This document shows, piece by piece, positions 35,629 to 44,358 of a stretch of DNA of 63,170 bases (position 1 is the stretch's first letter; every line of letters begins with the position of its first letter). The DNA lies in the NCBI RefSeq assembly GCF_000238075.1, contig NZ_JH414506.1, positions 1 to 63,170 of the forward strand, written 5' to 3'. This stretch comes from Oribacterium asaccharolyticum ACB7 (GTDB lineage Bacteria; Bacillota; Clostridia; Lachnospirales; Lachnospiraceae). The position numbers and the translations under genes were made by a program. The notes under the pieces were generated by a model, which was not told the origin of the DNA, did no database searches, and saw nothing but the letters and a program-made list of their open reading frames with translations.

Positions 35629-36558
35629 TTACTTATGGTTTTCGACATGCAACATTGCTTCTTCCCAAAGGGGAATACTAGCCGCTGCTCCGGGCTTGGA
35701 AACAGAGATGGATGCCGCTGCACTAGCTAATTCTAAACAGTCTTTCACCAAAAGCCCCTTCGTAAGTCCTGCGAGGAAATATCCGCAAAAGGTATCTCCA
35801 GCCCCTGTAGTATCCACTACCTTAGTTGGAAAAATATCCTGTTCTACACGAGTATTCTCGTCAAAGTACACAGAACCCTTTTCACCTAATGTTATTACAA
35901 AAGCAGCTTTGGGAAAGGCTTTTCGCAGATCTTCTTCCCTAATTCCATGCTGGTCAACCCAGCTTTCCTCCTGCCCAATATTTAAATGCTCTCCTCTTAA
36001 AATTTCCACAGCTTCTATCTCATTCATAATGAATAAGTCGACATCTTTAAGAGGATACCCTAGTATCTTTTTATCTAAAGGAGAGGGATTGAAGGCAATC
36101 GTTAGCCCTCTCCTCTTAGCTTCCTCTATCGCAAATGCGACATTGCTTATCTCATTTTGTAACAGCAGAATATCTCCCTTAAGGAAATTCCCTAAAACTT
36201 TCTCGATAAACTGCTTGTCTAACTCCTCATTTGCACCGCCACTTATGATGATATTATTCTGCCCCGCCTCATCTATCTGAATAATGGCGTGCCCGCTGAC
36301 TTGCTTTCCCTTTTCCAGGTAAGTCAAATTTACCCCCGAATCTTCTAAGGCCTTCCTGAGGATAGCACCATCCTCTCCCACCTTTCCGGCATGGTAAACT
36401 TCCGCACCAGCTCGGGATAGAGCAATGGACTGATTAAGTCCTTTTCCACCACAATACTCCCGATAGGACTTAGCCTTAATGGTTTCTCCGGGTCTCGCAA
36501 AATGTTCCACAGAATAAGTCTTATCAATATTGAGCGAGCCAAGATTTACAATTTTCAC
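35629..36558 (-). CDS. rbsK: ribokinase
   Basis: A 309-residue PfkB-family kinase that makes ribose 5-phosphate. It opens MKIVNLGSLNIDKTYSVEHF, has YCGGKGLNQSIALSRAGAEV near residues 34-53 and the catalytic DTTGAGDTFCGYF near 247-259. It is the first gene of the nucleoside operon and would phosphorylate the ribose released by the two nucleoside hydrolases. Confidence 0.94.
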   Translation of the reverse strand: MKIVNLGSLNIDKTYSVEHFARPGETIKAKSYREYCGGKGLNQSIALSRAGAEVYHAGKVGEDGAILRKALEDSGVNLTYLEKGKQVSGHAIIQIDEAGQNNIIISGGANEELDKQFIEKVLGNFLKGDILLLQNEISNVAFAIEEAKRRGLTIAFNPSPLDKKILGYPLKDVDLFIMNEIEAVEILRGEHLNIGQEESWVDQHGIREEDLRKAFPKAAFVITLGEKGSVYFDENTRVEQDIFPTKVVDTTGAGDTFCGYFLAGLTKGLLVKDCLELASAAASISVSKPGAAASIPLWEEAMLHVENHK

Positions 36559-36645
36559 TCTTCACCTCTGTTCTTCACTTCCACTCACTTCAGAATACCG
36601 TGATATTGCCTCAGAAATTATTTCCGAAATATGTTTCCTTATACA

Positions 36646-36674
36646 CTTTTACTATTTTTGAATCGTATTGTCAA
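36646..36674 (-). promoter_or_regulatory. candidate nucleoside operon promoter
   Basis: On the minus strand TTGACA (36669-36674), 17 bases and TAAAAG (36646-36651) lie 88 bases upstream of rbsK. A GAAATAATTTC palindrome follows downstream (36615-36625). It could be a site for the LacI-kinase fusion, but this is a guess. Confidence 0.45.
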
Positions 36675-36733
36675 TAGAAATTCTATATTTTAACGAAAAA
36701 ATCTTGCTATTCTTTTCATTTTTTAAAGAATGA

Positions 36734-37354
36734 GTTATAGAACAAAATGTGTTGATGGCTAATCCCAATTAGCAAATGTATTATCTATTCAATGAAGGTC
36801 GCTCCACACAATAGTATCATCCCAGATGTATAGGCTTTTTTCTAATTTTTGCTTCTCATTCACATTTTTATATAGTCTGGCAATACTTTTATCTGTAGGC
36901 ATTACATTTAATATTTCAGACGAAGAAAGCGGCTCCGGAGAGTGCATATAGCATCCAGTAGACCGCTTTTATTCGTCTTTCTATAGATAAGCCTCTATGG
37001 TTTCTTAGCATTTCCATAAGTCGGGAGTTAATACCACCTTCTATTCGGTTATTCGTTGATGACGCGATAAAATCTGTAGATAATTCATTATAAGGTATGT
37101 TAAAAATATTTTCTTGTATAAGTCTTAGCAATGAGCACTCTGCCTTTAGTATTCTTTTTGCATGCTTTACAAAGCCAGCGGTGAGATCCTGCTTTGGTTT
37201 TCCCAATTTAACAGATTAATTTCCACAAACAGGACATTTTACTTGATTCATTTAATCTTCCTCCAATGAGTATAGTTTTTAGGGAATATCCCCCCACAAC
37301 CCGTTATTACACAAGGAGTTACAGCATTTTCATCAACACGTTTTTTCCTATATG
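36734..37354 (-). mobile_element. IS1249-like element, internally deleted copy 1
   Basis: The plus-strand sequence TATAGAACAAAATGTGTTGAT at about 36736-36756 and the minus-strand TATAGGAAAAAACGTGTTGAT at about 37330-37350 are facing inverted repeats that bound a ~620-base relic. It keeps the two ends of the transposase gene only. Long stretches (36810-36960 and 37145-37270) match the second copy at 61992-62444. It lies between the nucleoside and GH65 operons. Confidence 0.75.
36916..37251 (-). pseudogene. IS1249-like transposase relic
   Basis: It starts ATG 37251 (AGGAGG upstream) with MNQVKCPVCGN, the zinc-ribbon opening, then hits TAA at codon 12. The frame changes at least once, since the CKACKK part of the second zinc knuckle lies in another frame. 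It resumes with STNNRIEGGINSRLMEMLRN and HRGLSIERRIKAVYWMLYAL, the C-terminus of IS1249-type transposases. The catalytic core is missing. Confidence 0.75.
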
Positions 37355-37432
37355 CCTTTGCATGCTCTCCCATTTTTCAATCCAAATTCTTCCCAAAAGA
37401 AAAATCCGCCAAAAAGAAGGCGGATTTTTCTG

Positions 37433-38068
37433 CTATACAATTTTCAGAATTTCCCCGAAGCACTTTACCTTATAGTCGGAAAGCCCCTCAGGTACAGCAT
37501 CTCCTATCGCGATACTTTTCATTCCTCCCGCCCTTGCTGCTTCAATTCCGGACTTTGCATCCTCCATGACGATGCAGTCGGAAGGATTTAACCCCAACAT
37601 TTCCGCAGCCTTTAAAAAGACTTCCGGATCCGGTTTGGTTCTTGTAATATTCGTCCCGTCGGAAATGGCGTCGAAATACTCCATTGCTTTAAGACGCTCT
37701 AAGATATGCTTTGCATTTCTACTGGAAGAGCCGATAGCAAGCTGATAGCCCCTTCTCCTAAGTTCCGACAGAGTATTTTTCACCTCTTCCTGAAAGTCCC
37801 CTTCCGTCATTTCTTCCAGATAAGAACGGTAGAGTTTGTTTTTTTGATCAAGGTAGCGCTCCGTTTCCTCGCTACTCAGCTTTCCGTCATATTTTTCCAG
37901 AATAATCTGAAAACTCTCGGCCCTGCTTACCCCTCTTAATCTTTGGTTGATGTTCTCATCAAAATAAATCCCCAGATCATCCGCTATCTTTTTCCACGCA
38001 AGATAATGAAACCGGTCCGTGCTGCAGATTACCCCGTCCAAATCAAAAATTACCGCTTTATACTTCAT
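37433..38068 (-). CDS. pgmB: beta-phosphoglucomutase
   Basis: A 211-residue HAD-superfamily protein that interconverts beta-glucose 1-phosphate and glucose 6-phosphate. AVIFDLDGVICSTDRFHYLAW at residues 5-25 has the nucleophile and acid/base aspartates (FDLDGV) and the R/H contacts. IGSSSRNAKHILERL and EDAKSGIEAARAGGM follow. It overlaps the GH65 gene by eleven bases, and the pair is the usual phosphorylase plus mutase set. Confidence 0.94.
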   Translation of the reverse strand: MKYKAVIFDLDGVICSTDRFHYLAWKKIADDLGIYFDENINQRLRGVSRAESFQIILEKYDGKLSSEETERYLDQKNKLYRSYLEEMTEGDFQEEVKNTLSELRRRGYQLAIGSSSRNAKHILERLKAMEYFDAISDGTNITRTKPDPEVFLKAAEMLGLNPSDCIVMEDAKSGIEAARAGGMKSIAIGDAVPEGLSDYKVKCFGEILKIV

Positions 38069-40334
38069 TTGCTTCCCGCTTTCTTATGGTATAGGAATTG
38101 TCCCCTTTAATCGTAATTTCCGTAGCTTCTCCTCTATGCATAATACTGAATTGCAATTCCTCCCATTCTTTGGGCATGTGAGGTTGTAAATGAAGCTCTC
38201 CGTTTTCATCAAGGGAGAGACCTGCAAAACCGAAAACCACGGTCTGCCAAACTCCACCGGTATTTGCCGCATGGATTCCTTCACGGGTATTTCCCTGAAT
38301 ATTCCATAGGTCCAGGAGTGCCGCCCGCCTTAAATAGCGATAAGCTTTAGAGGAGTCCCCTATTTTCAAGCCCATAATAGCATAAATGCTGGGGCTTAAG
38401 GAAGAGCCGTGCAAAGTCCGCTTCTCATAGTAATTGTAGTTTTCCCGAATTGTCTCTTCGTCAAATTCCTGTCCGAGCAAATGCATGAGCATAACCACAT
38501 CCGCCTGCTTAATGAGCTGCGTTTCCGTCACACTCATTGTCTTTAAGATTTCGGGTCTGATTGGCCAGTCATTCTTGTCATACTTCTCTATCAGAACTTC
38601 GTAAAGGTCGAAATATCCCTCGAATTGCTCGAAAATCTTCGTGCCTTCTTTCTTCGGGATATAAATTTTATCACTGATTTCCTTCCAAGTTTCCGCTTCT
38701 TCCTCCATGAAATGAAGCTTCTCACAAAGGCTTCGATACTCCGCCTCCCGTGAATCTTTCATTTCCGTTATTAAGGAGCTTACAAATCGAAGACACCATT
38801 TCACCAGATAGTTTGTGTAAACATTGTTATTCACCGGTTCATGCCACTCATCCGGTCCGGTCACTTCACGGATTTCATACAGCTTTAGCGTCTCATTGTA
38901 AAGTACTCTGCTTGCCCAAAATCTTGCCGTCTCCACAAAGATTTCCGCTGCTTCCTTATAGAGGAAGTCCGTATCTCCGGTCGTTTCCGCATATTTGTAC
39001 GCACCGTACATCACAGCAGCCGTAACATGGTGCTCATATTTAGCCACATAGCAACGGTAGCAGGAACCGTCCGGTTCAATCGTCCAGTCCGGACACTGCT
39101 CTGTTCCGTCATCAGCGGACTCCCAGGGATACTGTGCACCTTGATATCCGTTTTTCCGCGCATTTTTTCTCGCCGCATCAAGAAGTCTGTAACGATAGCA
39201 TTCCAGTCTCTTTGCTTTTTCCGGGAAAACAAAGGAAAAGAAAGGAAGCATGAAGAGTTCCGTATCCCAGAAGGCATGACCCCCGTATTCCTCTCCGCTT
39301 AGAAGCTTTGCGCCGACATTGACTCTGTCATCATACTCACTTGCGGTACTCATCAGGTGGAAAATGTTGAAACGAACCGCGCGGTCCAGCTCAAAATCAC
39401 CTTTAATTCGAACATTCGCGCGCTTCCACATCGTATCATAAACCTTTTTATGCGCTCTGTGCTCTTCCGTGAAGCCCCTATCTCGGAAACTCTCCAGTTC
39501 TTTAAAAACGGAGGGGCGAATTGCCGCTCTTTCACAGTCCTTCTCTGTAAATACGGAAACATATTTTAGAATTTCTACCGTCTTTCCCTCTTTCACCTTG
39601 CAATCCGCAAATTCCAAAGCTACTTCTCCGAAAGCGCTGCATCTGCGATTCCGAAGCACTTCTTCCCCGTTTTCATAGGCATGAAGACTCGCTCCCGTCC
39701 CGATATGAAGCAGGTCATCCCTTGTCTCCACCTCAAGATAAATATTGTCTTCCTTTGCACTGTTTTCCGTGACCACGCTATGCTTTACCTTAAACCTCGG
39801 TGCATCACAGAAGTTTAGGATAGATCCGTTAATGCTGCTTTCTATTTCCAAAATACCGTCATAATTTAAGGGGGTAAAATACACTTTCATGCCCATTCGA
39901 TGAACATTTTCCCTGCTTAAGAAACGCACGGACTCAATCAGACTTTCTCTACCTGATTCATCTCTTAAAAGGACATGTTTGTAGAGCGTCGCCGTCTTTA
40001 AGTCCAGCGCTCTCCTATACTCCAGAATTTCACAGCGCTCTACAGAAAGCAATTGCTTCTCTACATAGAACTTTAATTCACTCCAGTTGGGTAAGGTGAC
40101 GAGTTCCCGCATAAAGGTTTCCGACTTATCAAAGATTCCGTTTATATACACATAAGGAAGGGAGGGGTGATTCCCCTCCTCCTGTACACCTCGTATTCCC
40201 ATATAGCCGTTCGATAAGGCAAAGAGGCTTTCAAACTGCAGATTCTTCTTTGCATCATATTGATCCTCGGAAATCAGCCAAGAATCCTCCGACATTGCCT
40301 CTCTCAATATTTTCGAAAAATTGTCTCTAATCAT
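38058..40334 (-). CDS. glycoside hydrolase family 65 phosphorylase
   Basis: A 758-residue GH65 enzyme that cleaves an alpha-glucoside with phosphate to give beta-glucose 1-phosphate, which PgmB then uses. Family features are FESLFALSNGYMGIRG near the start, GHAFWDTELFMLPFFSFVFP mid-protein and TGPDEWHEPVNNNVYTNYLV with the catalytic Glu. A C-terminal beta-sandwich follows. GH65 members act on maltose, trehalose, kojibiose, nigerose or glucosyl-rhamnose, and I cannot choose between them by eye. It lies 64 bases after the permease gene. The start is ATG 40334 after GGGGG. Confidence 0.93.
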   Translation of the reverse strand: MIRDNFSKILREAMSEDSWLISEDQYDAKKNLQFESLFALSNGYMGIRGVQEEGNHPSLPYVYINGIFDKSETFMRELVTLPNWSELKFYVEKQLLSVERCEILEYRRALDLKTATLYKHVLLRDESGRESLIESVRFLSRENVHRMGMKVYFTPLNYDGILEIESSINGSILNFCDAPRFKVKHSVVTENSAKEDNIYLEVETRDDLLHIGTGASLHAYENGEEVLRNRRCSAFGEVALEFADCKVKEGKTVEILKYVSVFTEKDCERAAIRPSVFKELESFRDRGFTEEHRAHKKVYDTMWKRANVRIKGDFELDRAVRFNIFHLMSTASEYDDRVNVGAKLLSGEEYGGHAFWDTELFMLPFFSFVFPEKAKRLECYRYRLLDAARKNARKNGYQGAQYPWESADDGTEQCPDWTIEPDGSCYRCYVAKYEHHVTAAVMYGAYKYAETTGDTDFLYKEAAEIFVETARFWASRVLYNETLKLYEIREVTGPDEWHEPVNNNVYTNYLVKWCLRFVSSLITEMKDSREAEYRSLCEKLHFMEEEAETWKEISDKIYIPKKEGTKIFEQFEGYFDLYEVLIEKYDKNDWPIRPEILKTMSVTETQLIKQADVVMLMHLLGQEFDEETIRENYNYYEKRTLHGSSLSPSIYAIMGLKIGDSSKAYRYLRRAALLDLWNIQGNTREGIHAANTGGVWQTVVFGFAGLSLDENGELHLQPHMPKEWEELQFSIMHRGEATEITIKGDNSYTIRKREANEV

Positions 40335-40350
40335 CGTTCCCCCTCATCTT

Positions 40351-40427
40351 GCATTTTTATGACTTAATGGCGCCCCTGATTCCTTTTGACGGCACATTTT
40401 ATGACTTAATAGCACCGCCGGTTCCCT
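40351..40427. repeat. tandem duplication of the permease gene 3' end
   Basis: The last codons and stop of the permease gene (40392-40427) are repeated imperfectly at 40351-40385 with a period of about 41. Both read (minus strand) GG-x-GC-x-ATTAAGTCATAAAA. The second copy translates GAIKS-stop just like the authentic C-terminus. Confidence 0.75.
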
Positions 40428-41223
40428 CCACGATATATTTCTGCGCAAGGATAAAAGCCAAAATTGGCGGAATAATCATAATCACAGTGATACACAGCAT
40501 GGGAATAATCTTTGTTCCATGCACTCCTTTAAAGGCCGCCAGTCCCAGCGCCAAGGTGTATTTCGATCGATCCTGTAAGAATACCAAAGGACCGAGATAA
40601 TCATTCCAAACGGAAATCATATTCAGTACCGCAACCAGAATGAGGGACGGCTTCAAAATCGGCATGAAAATCATCCAGTAAATCTGAAAGACATTGGCGC
40701 CGTCGAGTCTTGCCGCCTCTTCAAAATCTTTCGGCACGCCCAAGAGGAACTGTCTCATCAAAAAGATATAGTATGCCGAACCGAACCAAGCCGGAATAAT
40801 GAGAGGTTTTAAGGTGTTGATCCAGCCAAAAATTTTAAACTCCATATACAAGGGAATCATCGTAACATCCCAGGGAATCATCATGGTGGAAAGCAGTACC
40901 ATGAACAAGAAGTTTTTCCCCTTGAATTCGAATCTGGCAAAGCCGTAAGCCACCAAAGAGCAGGACACAAGCTGTCCCAAAGTGGTTAAGACGGTAACCA
41001 GAACCGTATTGAGAAGAAAGGTGTTGAAGGGCTGTGAATTCCAAGCCTCAATGTAATTGGAAAATCTCCACACCTCCGGGAAAAGCTTCGGAGGATAGGC
41101 AATGGCTTCCGTTTCCGTTTTCAAAGAGGAAAAGAACATATAGATAAACGGAGAAATAAAATAAATCGCAATAATTACCAGTAATATCTCTATTACAAGA
41201 TTGGTTTTCTTATCGGTCTTCAT
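40399..41223 (-). CDS. sugar ABC transporter permease (MalG type)
   Basis: A 274-residue carbohydrate permease with six membrane segments. The EAA loop EEAARLDGANVFQIYWMIFM (about residues 162-181) contacts the ATPase. The start overlaps the partner permease's stop by one base (TAATG). No ATPase gene lies in the cluster, so a shared MsmX-type ATPase elsewhere is likely. Confidence 0.93.
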   Translation of the reverse strand: MKTDKKTNLVIEILLVIIAIYFISPFIYMFFSSLKTETEAIAYPPKLFPEVWRFSNYIEAWNSQPFNTFLLNTVLVTVLTTLGQLVSCSLVAYGFARFEFKGKNFLFMVLLSTMMIPWDVTMIPLYMEFKIFGWINTLKPLIIPAWFGSAYYIFLMRQFLLGVPKDFEEAARLDGANVFQIYWMIFMPILKPSLILVAVLNMISVWNDYLGPLVFLQDRSKYTLALGLAAFKGVHGTKIIPMLCITVIMIIPPILAFILAQKYIVEGTGGAIKS

Positions 41224-42143
41224 TATTTTTTCCCTCCCTTCCCTTTTTTCTTTTCCGTTGTTTCACTTTGATAGAATACCCAAGCCGATGAAGAGCGGAA
41301 TACCACTGCGGTCAAGAGTAAAATAATGATGAACATCACCCATGCATTGGCACTGGCATAGCCCAACTTATGATGCTTAAAGGCATTGTTATAGGTATAC
41401 AGACCGTAAAAATAAGTGGATTTCAGAGGCCCGCCGCCTGTTAAGAGCATAACCAGGGTTACCTGCTGGAAAGATCCGATTATGGAAGTAATCAAGTTAA
41501 ATAAAATGGTAGGGGAAATTAAGGGAAGGGTAATCGAGAAAAAGCTGCCCACCTTGCCTGCACCGTCTAAAGCTGCCGCCTCATAGAGATCCGTCGGGAT
41601 TCCCTTGATATCGGTATAGAAAATCAGCATCATACTGCCCACACCGAAGGCGCTCGCAAGAATCACGGCAAAGAGCGCCCAGGCGGGGTCTACCAGCCAT
41701 CTTGGCCCTTTAATGCCAAGGAGCGAGAGCAGGTAGTTTAAAACACCGTAGTCTCCGTTCAAAATCCAGCCCCAGATAATGGACACTGCAACACCGGAAA
41801 TCACGGTCGGAATGTAAAAAAGAGTTCTGAAGAACTTCACCCCTCGAACATTCTGGGTAATCAGCATGGCAAGAAATAGGGCTATACAAATATTTAAAGG
41901 GACAAATATCGCCGCATACTTGATGCTGATCAAGAGAGATTTCCAAAATTGTGCATCTTTGGTAAACATCTCTTTGTAATTCCCGAACCCCTTGAAAACA
42001 GGGGTTCCGGCAAGAGACCAATCAAAGAAGCTCATCACCAAAGATAAAATCAAGGGCCCTATGGTGAAGACAAGAAATCCTATGATCCATGGCATAATAA
42101 AGAGGTAAGGTGTTAACCCTTTCAGTTTTTTCTTAAACTCCAT
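41223..42143 (-). CDS. sugar ABC transporter permease (MalF type)
   Basis: A 306-residue permease with six membrane segments. It opens LTPYLFIMPWIIGFLVFTIG and has the EAA loop YEAAALDGAGKVGSFFSITL. It forms the channel with the MalG-type subunit and follows the binding-protein gene by 43 bases. The gene set suggests an alpha-glucoside as substrate for the linked GH65 enzyme. Confidence 0.93.
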   Translation of the reverse strand: MEFKKKLKGLTPYLFIMPWIIGFLVFTIGPLILSLVMSFFDWSLAGTPVFKGFGNYKEMFTKDAQFWKSLLISIKYAAIFVPLNICIALFLAMLITQNVRGVKFFRTLFYIPTVISGVAVSIIWGWILNGDYGVLNYLLSLLGIKGPRWLVDPAWALFAVILASAFGVGSMMLIFYTDIKGIPTDLYEAAALDGAGKVGSFFSITLPLISPTILFNLITSIIGSFQQVTLVMLLTGGGPLKSTYFYGLYTYNNAFKHHKLGYASANAWVMFIIILLLTAVVFRSSSAWVFYQSETTEKKKGKGGKK

Positions 42144-42186
42144 TTTACCCGCTCCTTGAACAGCATAAGTTTAGAACATGAACGCA

Positions 42187-43410
42187 TTAATTTAAAACGG
42201 ATGCAATGGCTTCTTTTACATCCATGAGAGAACTCGGATTGTACATTTCTTCGAAAGCAAGCTCCAACTTCTCGGAAACCTCGGACCATTTATCCATGAT
42301 AAAGCTTGCAGGAGTATACTCTCCACTCTGATCCAGCATCTCATAGAAGGGTGCGTATTCCGGCTTCTCCAGAATCTTCTCGCTTTCTACAACGGACATC
42401 AGAACGGGGAACTCTGTTCCGATACGAGTCTTGTTGCTTTCTTCACTTGTCCAAAACTTTACAAATTCCCAAGCCGCTTCCTTGTTTTTACTGCTCTTTG
42501 CAATGGCTACTCCGGAAGAACTTAAAATACTTGCCGACTTTTCCGAACCGAAAGAGGGAAGTTTAGCCAATCCGAAATTCACACCTTCTTCCGTATACTT
42601 CTTTACAGCCCATGCCCCGTAAACAAACATACCGGTCTGTCCCGCCTGAAATTCATCTCCTCCGGACTTCTCTGTAGCTACAGCATAGCCGTCTTTTTCC
42701 ATATCCTGGAACATCTTATAGGTTTCGAGTGCCTTATCGGAATCCACATAGCCTTCCATCTTTCCGTCTTTGCCGCAATAAGCGGTTCCGTTGCTCCAAA
42801 GATACATTTCATAATCATAGGGATCCGGCTTCATGGAGAAAGAAAAGCCCTTTACCCCGGTCTTCTCATAAATCACCTTTGCCTTTTCCTTTAAATCTTC
42901 CCAAGTCCAATCACCCTTCGGAGCTTCCACTCCGGCCTGTTCAAACAAATCCTTGTTATAGTATACGCAGTGTGTCGTAAACCCTACCGGTAAACCGTAG
43001 ATCTGTCCGTCATAAGAGTTGTAATTCCAGAGTGTACTATAGAAATTCTTCTTGTAGTCCTCTCCCTCTTTTTCAATATAGCTGTCAAGCGGTTCCAGCC
43101 CTTCATGATATGCAGGATAGTTCCACATATACATCACATCCGGTGCGTCTCCCGATCCCATGGATGCACTGATTTTTGTGTCAAAATCCGAACCATAGGC
43201 TTCCAACACAACCTGAATATCGGGATGCTCTTCATTAAACTTGTCAACGAGCTTCTGCTGTGCATCGACGTCATCCGCTGTATCCCAAGAAGCAAAACGG
43301 ATTGTGGTCTTCCCTCCTTTAGACGTTGCTTCCTGCTTATTTCCGCAGGCAGTCAGCCCGAAAAGTACGGCTGTCATTCCAATCATAGCTAATTTGATTT
43401 TTTTCTTCAT
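42187..43410 (-). CDS. sugar-binding lipoprotein (family 1 solute-binding)
   Basis: A 407-residue extracellular solute-binding protein. Signal peptide with lipobox LTAC near residue 22. TTIRFASWDTADDVDAQQKL and FNEEHPDIQVVLEAYGSDFD then follow, and GQTGMFVYGAWAV later is usual for SBP family 1. It is the first gene of the GH65 operon, with GGAGGA before the ATG. No regulator gene is adjacent. Confidence 0.93.
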   Translation of the reverse strand: MKKKIKLAMIGMTAVLFGLTACGNKQEATSKGGKTTIRFASWDTADDVDAQQKLVDKFNEEHPDIQVVLEAYGSDFDTKISASMGSGDAPDVMYMWNYPAYHEGLEPLDSYIEKEGEDYKKNFYSTLWNYNSYDGQIYGLPVGFTTHCVYYNKDLFEQAGVEAPKGDWTWEDLKEKAKVIYEKTGVKGFSFSMKPDPYDYEMYLWSNGTAYCGKDGKMEGYVDSDKALETYKMFQDMEKDGYAVATEKSGGDEFQAGQTGMFVYGAWAVKKYTEEGVNFGLAKLPSFGSEKSASILSSSGVAIAKSSKNKEAAWEFVKFWTSEESNKTRIGTEFPVLMSVVESEKILEKPEYAPFYEMLDQSGEYTPASFIMDKWSEVSEKLELAFEEMYNPSSLMDVKEAIASVLN

Positions 43411-43455
43411 TTGAGAATCCTCCTTGTTTTAGTAATTTTATTTTAATTATTTACC

Positions 43456-43481
43456 TAGTAAAAGTAAAGAAATTTTTACTA
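43456..43481. promoter_or_regulatory. inverted repeat upstream of the sugar-binding gene
   Basis: TAGTAAAA (43456-43463) and TTTTACTA (43474-43481) form a perfect 8-bp inverted repeat with a 10-base spacer, 45 bases upstream of the start codon in very A/T-rich DNA. It is a likely operator for an unlinked regulator. Confidence 0.5.
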
Positions 43482-43522
43482 ATAAATTTTATTTATTCCA
43501 TTCCCAAATAGACATTCTAGAC

Positions 43523-43554
43523 AAAAAAAGACTCCCCATTTTCTTGAGGAGTCC
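43523..43554 (-). terminator. terminator upstream of the GH65 operon
   Basis: On the minus strand GGACTCCTC, an eight-base loop, GGGGAGTC and then TTTTTTT. It points toward the GH65 operon but lies before its promoter region, so it must end some transcript from further right. No intact minus-strand gene now lies there until the surface protein. Confidence 0.85.
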
Positions 43555-43653
43555 CTTCGCAGGACTAAAGAAGACCGGACGATTATTTTCTCATCAATTC
43601 TTTCTTAGTTAAGTGATAAAAAATCATTGCATAGATCAAACAAACAAAAATGA

Positions 43654-44073
43654 AAAATTCTCATTGATATTATGAATCGGGAATTTGAGCAGAAATATAA
43701 ATTTGATTTTGAAATTGAAGAAGATGCTTCAAATATTATCCTTAAGGTAAATGAAAGTCTATATCAAAGGGTTATAGAGAATATTATTAATAATTCCATC
43801 CATCATAATCCAAATGGTTGTAGTATTAAAATAAAGATCAGCAAATCTATTCACCGTTCACATAAGCTTACCATCGAATTTTCAGATGATGGTATTGGAG
43901 TGTCTGCAGAACAATTAAAAAAACTTAACACAGCTGTTTTAAACAACTTAGAAAATGCTCAAGAACACGGAATAGGTCTTAGGATCGTTAAACAAATTGC
44001 TCGTTATTATAAGTGGAGCGTTCAATTTAGTACTTCAGAAGCCGGTGGAATGAAGGTTGTTATAGAAGCATAA
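43654..44073 (+). pseudogene. sensor histidine kinase ATPase-domain relic
   Basis: The frame opens after a stop at 43651-43653 and encodes only a HATPase_c domain. It carries an N box near NIINNSIHHNPNGC, G1 box DDGIGV and G2 box HGIGLRIVKQI. The sensor and phospho-acceptor His domains are absent, and no response regulator is adjacent. There is no convincing ribosome binding site before ATG 43672. A 5'-truncated relic is most likely. Confidence 0.7.
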
Positions 44074-44110
44074 AAAGTAAGTTTAAGAGAGACAGCTACT
44101 TCGCAAGCAA

Positions 44111-44136
44111 GGCATAGGTGCTACCTATGCGTTTTT
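44111..44136 (+). terminator. terminator after the kinase relic
   Basis: GCATAGGT, a three-base loop, ACCTATGC, then GTTTTT. It lies 38 bases after the relic's stop. Confidence 0.75.
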
Positions 44137-44161
44137 CTACCTAAAGAAATGATGGAACATG

Positions 44162-44199
44162 AAAAAACCTCGGAAACCATTGATTTTCCGAGGTTTTTT
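44162..44199. terminator. bidirectional terminator
   Basis: AAAAAACCTCGGAAA (44162-44176) pairs with TTTTCCGAGGTTTTTT (44184-44199). It serves the surface protein gene on the minus strand and possibly the kinase relic on plus. Confidence 0.9.
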
Positions 44200-44247
44200 G
44201 AGTCTTCCAAGTCTCGATTAACGCTTGCTGAACTGTACGAGCGATGA

Positions 44248-44271
44248 GTAAGATGCCCTTTGGCATCTTAC
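44248..44271. other. perfect 10-bp hairpin with CTTT loop
   Basis: GTAAGATGCC (44248-44257), loop CTTT, GGCATCTTAC (44262-44271). No T-run follows on either strand. It is in the gap after the surface protein gene's 3' end. The remaining 44074-44358 gap has no gene. Confidence 0.65.
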
Positions 44272-44358
44272 CGCGTAGAAGTCTGCATAATTAATACCCA
44301 AAAGAATCCCCTTATCCAGTACCTCCGGCTCACCCTTTTCTACTGTGAAAGGGACTTC

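Noticed and set aside
43672..44073. Functional small histidine kinase
   Set aside because: It lacks the phospho-acceptor histidine domain and sensor, has no ribosome binding site, and is preceded by a stop in frame.
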